Source of the DNA: Stenotrophomonas rhizophila
GTDB lineage: Bacteria; Pseudomonadota; Gammaproteobacteria; Xanthomonadales; Xanthomonadaceae
Length of the DNA: 64,000 bases
NCBI RefSeq assembly: GCF_001704155.1
Contig: NZ_CP016294.1
Span: 1,175,501-1,239,500, forward strand
Direction of reading: 5' to 3'
Of this stretch, positions 32,297-41,069 are shown piece after piece. Position numbers and translations under genes: made by a program. The notes beneath the pieces are model-generated. The model did no database searches, was not told the DNA's origin, and worked only from the letters and a program-made list of their open reading frames with translations. The stretch's first letter is position 1, and each line of letters starts with the position of its first letter.

Positions 32297-34263
32297 TGAC
32301 GTTGCAGAGGCGTGTGATGGCGTGGGTAGTGACGCTCGCGCTGGTGCTGGGTGCTGTCGCGCCCGTGCTGGCGCAGACAGCACGCAAACCTTCCCCCTAC
32401 GAGTACCGCCCGGGCAGTGACGCTGCCGCGCAGCCAGCGGTGGGGCCGGACTACCTGTCGCGGATCGATGGCCGCGAGCAGTTCATGCAGCTTGCCCGTG
32501 TCTACAACGCGGGCACTGCGCTGGAGATGCCGCACCTGATCTTCGTAATCGACCGGCAGAATGCGGCGCGCGTGTACTACATCAACACGCCGCGCTTTGA
32601 GCTGCACGAGAACTTCGTGCGCCGCCAGGGGCTGGTGCGTTCGCTGGACAAAGCCACGCTCAATGCGCAGTACCGCGATCCGCAGCGGCGCTTCCTGTTC
32701 GGTACCGTGAGCTGGCAGAAGGACCTGCCGGGGTACACGTACGAGTTCTGGGAGGGCGACAAGCTCACCGCCGCCCTGCTGCGGCAGACCGACGAGGTGG
32801 TGCGCGCATCGTTCCGTGATCCGATCCGCTTCAAGACCAACTCCACCCAGCATGAGCAGCTGGCCAGCGGCATGAAGCTGCCGTTTGTCAGCCAGGAGGC
32901 CTTGTTGCGTGAGCAGCGTTTCCTGCCGCTGAACACGGGCAAGGCTGAGGGCAGGTTGCGGATCGTGCGCACCGAGGCGCAGCTGCGCACGCTGTCGCCG
33001 CGCGATATTCCGGTGCTGGACGAGGTGCCGATCGCGCTGGCCCCGGTAGCCGGGCTGGTCACGCAGCGGCCGTCCACGCTGTTGTCGCATGTGAACCTGC
33101 TGGCGAAGGGGTGGGGCATTCCCAACGTGTACGTGCGTGACGCCCAGAACGCGCTGCGCCAGTACGACGGCCGCTGGGTGGCGCTGGAGGTCAGCAACAC
33201 CGACTACCGGGTCACGCCGCTGGCACGCCCGGCGCGTACGCCGTCTGCAGCGCCTGCACGCGCCACGGTGCGCAACCTGCCGCGTCCGGACCTGGCGGTG
33301 GTCGCGCTTAAGCCGTTGGCCGCGCTGCGTGCACGCGACAGCAGCCACTGCGGGGTGAAGGCGGCCAACCTGGGCACGCTGAAAGCGGCGCTGCCACCGC
33401 TGGCGCGCGTGCCCGATGGCTTCTGCATTCCCTTCGCGCATTACCAGGCGACCATGCAGCGGGTGGACATTCCCGAGCGCCTGCAGGCGCTGCAGCGCCG
33501 CCCCGGATTCAACACCGACCCGAACGTCCGCCGGGAGGCGCTGGCCGCGCTCCGTGCGGAGATCGCCAATGCCGCGCCGGACCCTGCCTTCATTCGTGCC
33601 CTGGATGCACAGTGGCAGGGCCAGTTGAAGGCCGGCGGGGTATTCGTACGCAGCTCGTCCAACTCGGAGGATCTGCCGGGCTTCAGTGGGGCAGGGCTGT
33701 ACACCACGGTGCCCAACGTGACCCGCGCCGATGCCGTGGCCAAGGCCGTACAGACGGTGTGGGCCTCGGTCTACAACTTCGAGGCCTACGAAGCGCGCAC
33801 CGCCGCCGGCCTGCAGCAGGATGCGGTGGCCATGGCGGTGCTGGTGCAGCTGGCGGCACCCTCAGACAGTTCCGGGGTGATGATCACCCGCGATCCGTTT
33901 GATCGCGCCCACCAGCACACCACCTACATTTCAGCCAAGCGCGGACTGGGCATCCGCGTGGTGGAGGGCAAGCGCCAGGCCGAACAGGTGATGTATTCGG
34001 ACTGGTCCAAGGCGGTGCAGGTGCTGAGCCGGTCGGCCGAGGATACCCAGCTGGTGGCCAAGGCCGGTGGCGGCGTGCGCGAAGTGCCCATCACCGGCTC
34101 ACGGCAGGTGCTTACCGATGCGCTGATCGCGCGCCTGGCCAAGGTGGGCAAGGCCACCAAGCAGGCATTGGGCGGGGTGGACCAGGATATCGAGTGGGCC
34201 GTGGTGGGCGATGAGATCGTGATGCTGCAGTCGCGGCCGTATGTGGATGGCGGCGCGCGATAG
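32296..34263 (+). CDS. Exported phosphohistidine-swivel/ATP-grasp (GWD-like) protein
   Basis: A 655-residue protein with a signal peptide (residues 1-27, ending VLAQ) and no lipobox. A PEP-utiliser-type swivel domain has His265 in PSTLLSHVNLLAKGWGIPNV. It is followed by a PPDK N-terminal ATP-grasp domain: CGVKAANLGTL at 351, VPDGFCIPFAHY, RSSSNSEDLPGFSGAG at 451, SSGVMITRDPFD and IEWAVVGDEIVMLQSRPYV. In PEP synthase the ATP-grasp comes first; here the His domain precedes it, as in plant glucan, water dikinase. ATP is not normally present in the periplasm, so either the signal peptide is misread or the chemistry differs. Confidence 0.82.
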   Translation: MTLQRRVMAWVVTLALVLGAVAPVLAQTARKPSPYEYRPGSDAAAQPAVGPDYLSRIDGREQFMQLARVYNAGTALEMPHLIFVIDRQNAARVYYINTPRFELHENFVRRQGLVRSLDKATLNAQYRDPQRRFLFGTVSWQKDLPGYTYEFWEGDKLTAALLRQTDEVVRASFRDPIRFKTNSTQHEQLASGMKLPFVSQEALLREQRFLPLNTGKAEGRLRIVRTEAQLRTLSPRDIPVLDEVPIALAPVAGLVTQRPSTLLSHVNLLAKGWGIPNVYVRDAQNALRQYDGRWVALEVSNTDYRVTPLARPARTPSAAPARATVRNLPRPDLAVVALKPLAALRARDSSHCGVKAANLGTLKAALPPLARVPDGFCIPFAHYQATMQRVDIPERLQALQRRPGFNTDPNVRREALAALRAEIANAAPDPAFIRALDAQWQGQLKAGGVFVRSSSNSEDLPGFSGAGLYTTVPNVTRADAVAKAVQTVWASVYNFEAYEARTAAGLQQDAVAMAVLVQLAAPSDSSGVMITRDPFDRAHQHTTYISAKRGLGIRVVEGKRQAEQVMYSDWSKAVQVLSRSAEDTQLVAKAGGGVREVPITGSRQVLTDALIARLAKVGKATKQALGGVDQDIEWAVVGDEIVMLQSRPYVDGGAR

Positions 34264-34272
34264 CGCATCTGC

Positions 34273-35247
34273 TCAGTGGGATGAAACATAGCTTGCGCCG
34301 GGCCATGCCTGCGGAATGGCGAAGCTCTCGCGCATGCGCTGTGCTTCCTTCGCAGGTGTCAGCCCGAACAGCCGCTTGAACTCGCGGCTGAACTGCGAGG
34401 TGCTTTCGAAACCCACCGCATGGCAGGCCGCAGCAGCGGTCATGCCCTCGCGCACCATGAGCAGGCGTGCCTGGTGCAGTCGGGTTGATTTCAGGTACTG
34501 CATGGGCGAGGTACAGGTCACGGCTTTGAAGTGACTGTGGAACGAGGGCGTGCTCATGCCGGCGATCTGGGCCAGCCGTGCGATATCCAGCGGTTGGTCG
34601 TAGTCCGAGTGGATGCGTTCAAGCGCTTTGGCAATCTTTCCGAACCTTCCCTGCTGGGAGAGTGCCGCGCGCAGCACGGCCCCTTGCGGGCCGGTGAGCA
34701 CGCGGTAGTACAGCTCACGGAGCAGCTGGCGGCCGAACAGGATCGATTCCACGGGATCGGCAAGCGCGCGGAGCAGACGCTCCAAGGTAAGCTGCATTAC
34801 GTCATCCAATGGGCTGGACATCATGCTCTGCGGTTGTGCCACGTCTGAGCTGATGCCGTGGCGGTCAATCTCCAGCATCAGCTCGGCGGCGAGCGGAAAA
34901 TCCAGGTGCAGGTACAGCGCCAGCAGCGGGGATTCCGCCGATGCATCCGTTTCCATGGTGAACGGCACCGGCACGGAGACGGCCAGGTACTGGTTGGCGT
35001 CGTACACGTACGTGCGTTGACCGAAGTAGCCGCGCTTGCAGCCCTGGCAGACGATCACGATGCCCGGGTCGTACAGCACCGGGGTTCGCGAAAGCGGGCG
35101 GTCGGAGCGGAGCACGCGCACGCTTGGCAGCGCGGTCAGGTTGTAGCCCTCCACCGGTGCCAGCGCGCGCACGAGCAGTGCCAGCGGCAGGGGGCTGGCC
35201 GGTCGGGAGCGGGCGGTGGCGTTGGCGGTGTTCATAGGATCAGGCAA
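34273..35247 (-). CDS. AraC-family transcriptional regulator
   Basis: A 324-residue regulator. The N-terminal AraC_N cupin-like domain (GIVIVCQGCKRGYFGQRTYVYDANQYLAVSVPVPF) is followed by two C-terminal helix-turn-helices: PLDIARLAQIAGMSTPSFHSH and AAAACHAVGFESTSQFSREF near the end. It is divergent from an SDR gene with about 75 bp between, the usual arrangement for control of a detoxifying reductase. Confidence 0.93.
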   Translation of the reverse strand: MPDPMNTANATARSRPASPLPLALLVRALAPVEGYNLTALPSVRVLRSDRPLSRTPVLYDPGIVIVCQGCKRGYFGQRTYVYDANQYLAVSVPVPFTMETDASAESPLLALYLHLDFPLAAELMLEIDRHGISSDVAQPQSMMSSPLDDVMQLTLERLLRALADPVESILFGRQLLRELYYRVLTGPQGAVLRAALSQQGRFGKIAKALERIHSDYDQPLDIARLAQIAGMSTPSFHSHFKAVTCTSPMQYLKSTRLHQARLLMVREGMTAAAACHAVGFESTSQFSREFKRLFGLTPAKEAQRMRESFAIPQAWPGASYVSSH

Positions 35248-35323
35248 TAAGCTGAGCGAATTGCGCCTTAGCGGGACCGGGTGATGAAACTATTGTGCAC
35301 CCCATCCCCTGATGGAGCACCCC

Positions 35324-36157
35324 ATGACGCACCCCAAGCGAATTCTGATTACCGGTGTGAGCAGCGGCTTCGGCCTTGCGCTCGCCCGCGAAGCCCTGGC
35401 CGCTGGCCACGAGGTGGTTGGCACGCTGCGCCAGGCCGACGGCATCGCGGCGTTCGAGGCGCTGGCGCCCGGGCGCGCCCATGCACGCCTGCTGGACGTT
35501 ACCGACGAGCAGGCCATCGGCGCGGTCGTCGGCGCGGTGGAGGCGGAACTGGGGCCGATCGATGTGCTGGTCAACAATGCCGGCTATGGCCATGAAGGCG
35601 TAATGGAGGAATCGCCACTGGCGGAGATGCGCCGGCAGTTCGACGTCAACGTGTTTGGCGCCGTGGCGATGATGCGGGCCGTCCTGCCCGGAATGCGTGC
35701 CCGCCGCGCGGGGCGGATCCTCAACATTACCTCGATGGGCGGCATCATCACCATGCCGGGCATTGCCTATTACTGTGGAAGCAAGTTCGCGCTGGAGGGC
35801 ATCAGCGAAGCGGTGGGCAAGGAAGTCCGTGACCTGGGGATCCATGTGACGGCGGTGGCGCCGGGCTCGTTCCGGACCGACTGGGCAGGGCGCTCGATGG
35901 TGCGCTCACCGCGCGCCCTGAGCGACTATGACGCGGTGTTCGACCCGATCCGCCAGCGTCGGCAGGAGGTCAGTGGAAAGCAGCTCGGCGACCCACGGAA
36001 GGCCGCGCAGGCCATGTTGGCCCTGATGGACAGCGAAGCGCCTCCCGCGCACCTGCTGCTTGGCAGCGATGCCCTGGCCCTGGTTCGCGAGAAGCACATG
36101 GCTGCCTTGGATGACCTCTTGCGCTGGGAGAGCGTTACCCGCTCCACCGATGGCTGA
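35324..36157 (+). CDS. Short-chain dehydrogenase/reductase
   Basis: A 277-residue classical-type SDR. The cofactor loop ITGVSSGFGLALA is near residues 9-20, followed by VLVNNAGYG. The catalytic Ser is in NITSMGG and Tyr-Lys in YYCGSKFALEG. ATG 35324 has GGAG six bases upstream; ATG 35312 lacks one. Substrate unknown. Divergent transcription with the AraC regulator suggests induction by the substrate or a stress. Confidence 0.92.
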   Translation: MTHPKRILITGVSSGFGLALAREALAAGHEVVGTLRQADGIAAFEALAPGRAHARLLDVTDEQAIGAVVGAVEAELGPIDVLVNNAGYGHEGVMEESPLAEMRRQFDVNVFGAVAMMRAVLPGMRARRAGRILNITSMGGIITMPGIAYYCGSKFALEGISEAVGKEVRDLGIHVTAVAPGSFRTDWAGRSMVRSPRALSDYDAVFDPIRQRRQEVSGKQLGDPRKAAQAMLALMDSEAPPAHLLLGSDALALVREKHMAALDDLLRWESVTRSTDG

Positions 36158-36249
36158 ACGAGGGCCAGTTACATCGCGGGTGGCGAGCCGACTTCGGCCT
36201 GTGCTTTCATTGGAATCGCATGTTGCCGCATGTATCCAGAGAGACATCC

Positions 36250-36645
36250 ATGCCGTCTGATACCAGAAGGATTTCCGGCGCAGCGCTGTTGCTGGTTTCC
36301 GTAATCTACGCGCTCACCATTGTGTGGGGCGTTGAGTGGCTGCTCGATTCACTGCGCTCACGTACGTTTGGCATGGGGCCAGAGCTGCAGTCACGCTGGG
36401 TGCGCACGGCACTGGCCCTGGCACCGTTCGCCTTGTTCTCTCTCTGGGTAGCTGTTCGCCGCCCACCGCGCGTGCGCCGAGGCTTCATCGCCGGGCTGAT
36501 GGTTTCGCTTGCGCTATGGAGCTGGTACTACGCAGATGGATGGATGAATACCGGCGGTGGCGCCAACATCGGGCTCGGCATCATCATGATGCTCTCGCCA
36601 CTGCCGGTGTTCGGGGTCATCGTGCTGTTCGCCCGCAAAGCATGA
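36250..36645 (+). CDS. Small four-helix membrane protein
   Basis: A 131-residue hydrophobic protein with about four helices (LLLVSVIYALTIVWGVEWLL, TALALAPFALFSLWVAV, GLMVSLALWSWYYADG, LGIIMMLSPLPVFGVIVLFA). No motif identifies a family. ATG 36250 follows AGAGACATCC. Its 3' end converges on the DUF3011 gene. Confidence 0.75.
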   Translation: MPSDTRRISGAALLLVSVIYALTIVWGVEWLLDSLRSRTFGMGPELQSRWVRTALALAPFALFSLWVAVRRPPRVRRGFIAGLMVSLALWSWYYADGWMNTGGGANIGLGIIMMLSPLPVFGVIVLFARKA

Positions 36646-36654
36646 GGGCGCGGG

Positions 36655-37164
36655 TCACCGCAGCTGGCAGATGCCGTTGGCACCCTTGCGGCCGGTGTAA
36701 GACACCGACAGCGATCCGTCCGGGTTTTTGCTCAGCGAGATGACCGTACCCGTGGCGGCGTCCTTGGCTTCGTAGTAGTTGTCATTGGACTTCTTCAGCG
36801 TGGCCTCCTTGCCGTTGACGTACACCGGGCCACCCTGGTCGCCATGGACATCCAAGCCTCCGGGGCAGGTAGCGTTGAACAGCGGCAGCCCCCCGCTGGC
36901 GGCGGGAGCTGCGGCCGCGCTGTCCGATGCATTCGAGAAGACGGCACGGCAGCCCTGTTCGACCCACACGGCATGCTTGCTCAAGCCCCAGGTCACCCCT
37001 TCGGTGCAGGGCGATTTGCTCAACTGCCGCTTGACCTGCACATCCCCTTGGGTGTCCATGGGGCACTCGGTTCGACCACGGCCCTTGGATTCACAGGTGA
37101 CGTCGGCGGCCCATGCAGGCGCAGCGACCAACAGCGACAGACCCAGAACGATGCATGTACGCAT
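36655..37164 (-). CDS. DUF3011 domain secreted protein
   Basis: A 169-residue protein with a clear signal peptide (MRTCIVLGLSLLVAAPAWA). The first mature part DVTCESKGRGRTECPMDTQG, with VTWGLSKHAVWVEQGCRAVF, is the DUF3011 pattern, whose conserved cysteines probably form disulphides in the periplasm. A Tyr-rich C-terminal half follows (YVNGKEATLKKSNDNYYEA). The much longer upstream frame is antisense and rejected. Function unknown. Confidence 0.85.
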   Translation of the reverse strand: MRTCIVLGLSLLVAAPAWAADVTCESKGRGRTECPMDTQGDVQVKRQLSKSPCTEGVTWGLSKHAVWVEQGCRAVFSNASDSAAAAPAASGGLPLFNATCPGGLDVHGDQGGPVYVNGKEATLKKSNDNYYEAKDAATGTVISLSKNPDGSLSVSYTGRKGANGICQLR

Positions 37165-37383
37165 GGTTGATTCCTGAAGTGTTTTGCGCCCTGCCAGGGG
37201 CGGTGCAGGCGGAGGAAACGTACCGCCGGGATCGTTGCGCAGTGGTGAAGTCGAAGTGACCTGCGTGCGAGTGCGGGCGGGGACCAGTAGAAGTACGTAG
37301 CGGTGGGCAATTCGACGGTCGCCCTGGCCGGGGTGTCGTGCGAGAATCCGGCAGACCTCGGCCGCATGGATCGGAAGGCTTGA

Positions 37384-37617
37384 ATGGAAAAGCGTGTCTG
37401 CTTTGATTTCGAAATCGAGTTCAGCAACGGTGGTGGTATCCAGGGCCAGGAGTTCCGGCTGGATATCGAAGGCGACGACATCAGTGATGACGCGCTTGCT
37501 GACTACATCGTTCGCGACATGCGGCTGCTGATGGTCGGCACGGTGCGCATTCTCAACAAGCGGATCATCGAAGAGCCGCATAAGCGCCCACTGGATGCGC
37601 TTGACGGAGCGGAATGA
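37384..37617 (+). CDS. Small conserved hypothetical protein
   Basis: A 77-residue acidic protein beginning EKRVCFDFEIEFSNGGGIQG. It looks like a compact alpha/beta domain with no membrane segment. I recall similar short proteins in other bacteria but no function. Its stop overlaps the following lipoprotein start (ATGATG), so they are coupled. Confidence 0.75.
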   Translation: MEKRVCFDFEIEFSNGGGIQGQEFRLDIEGDDISDDALADYIVRDMRLLMVGTVRILNKRIIEEPHKRPLDALDGAE

Positions 37618-38327
37618 TGGCGTGGCACGGCGTCGGACCGAACGTGCGGCGGGCATTCGTTCTCGCGGCGATTGCGCTGGGTTCGGCCTGTGGTGGCAAG
37701 CAGGACCAGCCGGTTGAAGAGGGCAATCCGGCCCCAGCGGCCAATGCACGAAGCAGCGCTGAACCCTCCAGAGCGCCGGGTGGGATGCCGCGCAGTGCTC
37801 CGGTGCTGGGTAACGATGTGCCCGACGTTGAGGCAAGCGCTTACATGGAGGCCAACGGCGTTTCCCTTGAAGTTGCCAGGGAGCGGCTGCTGATCGAGTC
37901 AGAGCTTATGCCACATGTCCAGGACCTACGGGAGCGATATCGAGAGAGGATGGCCTTCATTTCGATCGAGTCAACGCCCTACCAGCACCTGGTGGTAGGT
38001 TTGAAGGGGCCTGCAACGGAGCCTGTCCAGCTCATCAGAGTACGCGGGACCGATGTGAGGGTTGAGTTCGAGCAAGGCTACCCCTACACGGCGCAGGAAT
38101 TCAGCGACATCATGAGCAGGGCAAGCGCCAGGGCTCTGGAGTTTTTTCCGGATGTGACCGGCCTGAGTGGTCGTCCGGAACTTGGCTTGATCGAAGTCAT
38201 GGTGAGTGGAACAGACGAGCAGCGCTACCTGACCGCGAAAGCTGAACTTGAAGCGGTGGCCGGTATTGAGATCAAGATTCTGTTGGGTAGGTCCCCGCCG
38301 AGAGATCTGATTGATATTCCGCATTGA
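37614..38327 (+). CDS. Putative lipoprotein
   Basis: A 237-residue protein with a signal peptide whose cleavage region is LGSAC, a plausible lipobox (Cys near residue 27). A Pro/Ala-rich linker leads to a helical segment (EANGVSLEVARERLLIESEL) and an alpha/beta domain (FISIESTPYQHLVVGLKG). The helix plus strands recall inhibitor prodomains of secreted proteases, but I cannot establish this. Either ATG at 37614 or 37617 can start it. The product would face the periplasm. Confidence 0.75.
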   Translation: MMAWHGVGPNVRRAFVLAAIALGSACGGKQDQPVEEGNPAPAANARSSAEPSRAPGGMPRSAPVLGNDVPDVEASAYMEANGVSLEVARERLLIESELMPHVQDLRERYRERMAFISIESTPYQHLVVGLKGPATEPVQLIRVRGTDVRVEFEQGYPYTAQEFSDIMSRASARALEFFPDVTGLSGRPELGLIEVMVSGTDEQRYLTAKAELEAVAGIEIKILLGRSPPRDLIDIPH

Positions 38328-38351
38328 TCGACCCAAGGAGTGAGCCGCAGC

Positions 38352-38495
38352 GTGAAACCGAATACTGGAATGCCGGCCTTCCTGGGTCGAATGGGTGCGT
38401 TGCTTCTTTCGCTATTCGTTGGCCTGCCGCCTGCAGCCGCGAATGCCGTGTTTCAAGATGTCCTGAAGGTGCCGCGCGTGGGCGGCAACCTGTAG
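38352..38495 (+). CDS. Very small secreted peptide (47 aa)
   Basis: A 47-residue frame opening with GTG 38352, ten bases after AAGGAG. Residues 13-31 form a typical signal peptide (RMGALLLSLFVGLPPAAANA). The predicted mature part is only about 15 residues, VFQDVLKVPRVGGNL. It lies 24 bp behind the lipoprotein gene and could be its cotranscribed partner. Alternatively it is the stump of a larger secreted protein, ended early by TAG. Confidence 0.5.
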   Translation: MKPNTGMPAFLGRMGALLLSLFVGLPPAAANAVFQDVLKVPRVGGNL

Positions 38496-38508
38496 GACGG
38501 GCGCCGCG

Positions 38509-38856
38509 TCAGCGGCGCAGGGCGTCGATGATCACGCCGGTGGCGATCTCAACGAGCAGGTACTCGGTGTCGGACTGCCGCACCCAGCGATGGCCGCGGC
38601 CAGGTTCGCGCAGATCGTAACGCGAGTAGTCGTCAACCCAGTAACGGCGGTCCACCTCCGACCAGCTGAGCCGGTCGCCGCGGTGCCAGGCCTTCTTCTG
38701 CCATCCCGGCGGCGGTGCGTGGCGCTTGTCCGGGCCGCCGGCATGCGGGGGCGGGCCGTTGCCGCGTGCATGGTGGGGCGGATCGGCCCAGGCAGGGGCT
38801 GCGGCCAAGGCGGCAACGGTAAGTGCGGCAATGCCAATCAGATGTGCGGCTTTCAT
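38509..38856 (-). CDS. RcnB-like periplasmic protein
   Basis: A 115-residue protein. The signal peptide MKAAHLIGIAALTVAALAAA ends at AWA. A His/Pro/Gly-rich stretch (DPPHHARGNGPPPHAGGPDK) may bind metal. The RcnB-type domain contains WHRGDRLSWSEVDRRYWVDD and GHRWVRQSDTEYLLVEIATG. E. coli RcnB modulates nickel/cobalt efflux; most family members are uncharacterised. The longer upstream frame has no support. Confidence 0.85.
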   Translation of the reverse strand: MKAAHLIGIAALTVAALAAAPAWADPPHHARGNGPPPHAGGPDKRHAPPPGWQKKAWHRGDRLSWSEVDRRYWVDDYSRYDLREPGRGHRWVRQSDTEYLLVEIATGVIIDALRR

Positions 38857-38947
38857 AGCAAGCTCCCATTCCAGCCGCAGCGAGCGGCGGCGTGGTCCGG
38901 AATATAGAGCAGGTTCTGTGAAGAAAGCCGTGGGAACGTCGGGGGGC

Positions 38948-40177
38948 TTATGGGCGGCTGAGCAGCAGCCGCGCCTGCGATTGCCAGCCACCGATGAACA
39001 GATCCGGCTTGCCATCGCCATCCAGGTCTCCACGCGCCATGCTCCAGCTGCGGCCCACGGTGGCAGCGGGAATCACCTTCGCGGTGACGTCGCTGAAATT
39101 GCCCTTCCCATCGTTCTGCCACGCACGTACTTGGAGCGGCACGAAACCGGGCACGTCGATGGCGCTGACCACCAGGTCGGGATGACCATCGTGGTTGAAG
39201 TCCACCACGGTGCCGCCCCAGCTTGAGAAGCGGTGGGTGGGCAGGCGGGTACGGGTTTCATCCTTGAAGCGCGCGTTGCCCTGGTTGATCAGCAACCGCG
39301 TCTGCGGGTCCTTGTCCCAGTCCCGGTTGTTGCTGGTGAGGTTGAAGAACACCAGGTCCAGCCGGCCATCGCCGTTGGCATCCAGGGCATGTACTTCGCG
39401 GGTCTCCGTAGGTATCTGCTCGCCCAGCCGCTCGGTGGCATCGGTGAAGCGTCCGCCGCCATCGTTCAACAGCAGCCGGTTGATCGGATCCTGGCTGGCA
39501 ATGGCCATGTCCAGGTCGCCATCGCCATCCAGATCGGCCAGCACGATGCCCTGCGCCTGCACGTCGATGGCGGGCAGGTGGGAGGTGCTGGCATCGATGA
39601 ACCACCCGGGGCGGGCACGGTCATTGAGCCACAGGAAGGGCTGCGCCACGCCCTCCTTTCCTTCGGTGGTGTTGCCCACCACGATGTCGGGCAGGCCGTC
39701 GCCGTTCACATCGCCGACCGCCACCGCGTTGGCCTGGCTGGTGGCGGGCAGGCGCTCGCTCGCCCGGGTAAAGCCACCCTTGCCGTCGCCCAGGAACAGG
39801 TTGTGCTGCTCGGTATCTTCGGCCACGAACACCACATCCAGGTGGCCGTCGCCATTGAAGTCGGCCACGCGTACATGCTCGTTGTCGCCCGCGATGGAAC
39901 CGAACGCACCGGGCGTATGGCTGAGCTTGCCGGTGCCATCGTTGAGGTACAGCCGGTTGGCGCCGTTCTCCACCGCCACCGCGACATCCAGGTCGCCGTC
40001 ACCGTCGGCATCCAGCAGCGCCGCATCCAAGGCGTGCAGCTCGGCATCCGCAGGAACGTGGGTAGCGGTGACGTCGGTGAACAGCGTGGTGGCCGGCGGC
40101 GGTGGCGCCGCACAGGCGGTGATCGAGGCGCAGGACAAGGCCGTGAACAGCAGGAATGACGGGGTGGGTCGGCGCAT
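38948..40177 (-). CDS. FG-GAP/VCBS repeat lipoprotein
   Basis: A 409-residue exported protein with a signal peptide ending SITAC. At least six Asp-rich FG-GAP repeats follow, each with D-x-DGDGDLD- or D-x-NGDG-x-D-type calcium-binding loops (DADGDGDLDVAVAVENGANR, DFNGDGHLDVVFVAEDTEQH, DVNGDGLPDIVVG, DLDGDGDLDMAIASQ, DANGDGRLDLVFF, DFNHDGHPDLVVS, DLDGDGKPDLFIG). It should form a beta-propeller on the envelope. ATG 40177 has GGAG upstream; ATG 40198 overlaps the previous stop and is an alternative. Confidence 0.88.
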   Translation of the reverse strand: MRRPTPSFLLFTALSCASITACAAPPPPATTLFTDVTATHVPADAELHALDAALLDADGDGDLDVAVAVENGANRLYLNDGTGKLSHTPGAFGSIAGDNEHVRVADFNGDGHLDVVFVAEDTEQHNLFLGDGKGGFTRASERLPATSQANAVAVGDVNGDGLPDIVVGNTTEGKEGVAQPFLWLNDRARPGWFIDASTSHLPAIDVQAQGIVLADLDGDGDLDMAIASQDPINRLLLNDGGGRFTDATERLGEQIPTETREVHALDANGDGRLDLVFFNLTSNNRDWDKDPQTRLLINQGNARFKDETRTRLPTHRFSSWGGTVVDFNHDGHPDLVVSAIDVPGFVPLQVRAWQNDGKGNFSDVTAKVIPAATVGRSWSMARGDLDGDGKPDLFIGGWQSQARLLLSRP

Positions 40178-40194
40178 GCTGTTCGTTCTCCAGT

Positions 40195-41061
40195 TCATTC
40201 AACCAGGGCCAGTTGCCGCTTGAAGCCTGGCCATAGTGCAAGCTTGTGGGTGACGTTGGTGATGGTCCGGCGCGGGTCGGTGGGGTGTGGCCTGGACGAC
40301 GTGCTGCTTCGGCCCTGGCGCCACAGCCCGAACATCACGATCTCCGCGCCCACCGGGAAGGATTTCAACCAGGCGGCGTCGGCATGCCCGACGCTGACTT
40401 CGTAGAAATCACGGCGATCGGCCACGCCGGTGTGCTGGTACTTCGGCGCGCAGTTGAGGAACAGCGAATCCGGCTGCGGCGAGCGGTGCGACCTGACCGT
40501 GCCGACCAGCGCGATGGGCAGGTCGGTAGTTCCGGCGCCAATACGCTCCCATGCCTGGTCGTAGCGTTCCTGGTCGTAGAAGAAATTTTCCCAGTCCACG
40601 CGTTTCTTGCCCAGGCGCAGGGTGATCTGCGAGGCCACGAGGTCATCGCTCTCACACATCGCGCGCAGCACCAGCAGGTCGGCAAGGGTGCCCAGATACC
40701 CGTCGAGGGTGCGCTGATCGATGCCGCCGCGCTTGAGCGCCTGCTGCAGCAACAGCAGGCGCAGCTCGTGCCGCTCGTCGTCCAGCGCAGGCAGGAACTC
40801 AGGATCCGAACCGGCGGCCACAATGGCCTGCAAGCGGCCGGGGGCGATGTACCGGCAGCCCGGCTGGTGCTCGGCGCCCTTGGCCAGGGCGATATAGGAA
40901 GGATCCGCCGCCACAAACCTGACCGGGGCGCCGCACCCTTCGCTGTCGCAAAGCAGGGTAGGCAGGGACTGCTGCGTATCGTGTCGCTTCTGCAGGCCCT
41001 CGATGCGATGCAGGGTGCCGTGCGTTCCCACGGCCCGGCGCATCTTGAGATCGCCGCTCAT
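40195..41061 (-). CDS. Hypothetical protein with N-terminal Cys-rich segment
   Basis: A 288-residue soluble protein I do not recognise. The N-terminus has a Cys pair and a later Cys-His arrangement (LLCDSEGCGAPVRF and EHQPGCRYI) that may bind zinc, loosely like the start of CoiA-type competence proteins. The C-terminal half (FPVGAEIVMFGLWRQG) looks beta-rich. It overlaps the FG-GAP gene and follows the H-NS-like gene closely, so the three may be cotranscribed. Confidence 0.65.
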   Translation of the reverse strand: MSGDLKMRRAVGTHGTLHRIEGLQKRHDTQQSLPTLLCDSEGCGAPVRFVAADPSYIALAKGAEHQPGCRYIAPGRLQAIVAAGSDPEFLPALDDERHELRLLLLQQALKRGGIDQRTLDGYLGTLADLLVLRAMCESDDLVASQITLRLGKKRVDWENFFYDQERYDQAWERIGAGTTDLPIALVGTVRSHRSPQPDSLFLNCAPKYQHTGVADRRDFYEVSVGHADAAWLKSFPVGAEIVMFGLWRQGRSSTSSRPHPTDPRRTITNVTHKLALWPGFKRQLALVE

Positions 41062-41069
41062 CTTCGCGT

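Noticed and set aside
30875..32383. 502-codon minus-strand frame across the lipoprotein gene
   Set aside because: It spans several real plus-strand genes and has shadow-type composition.
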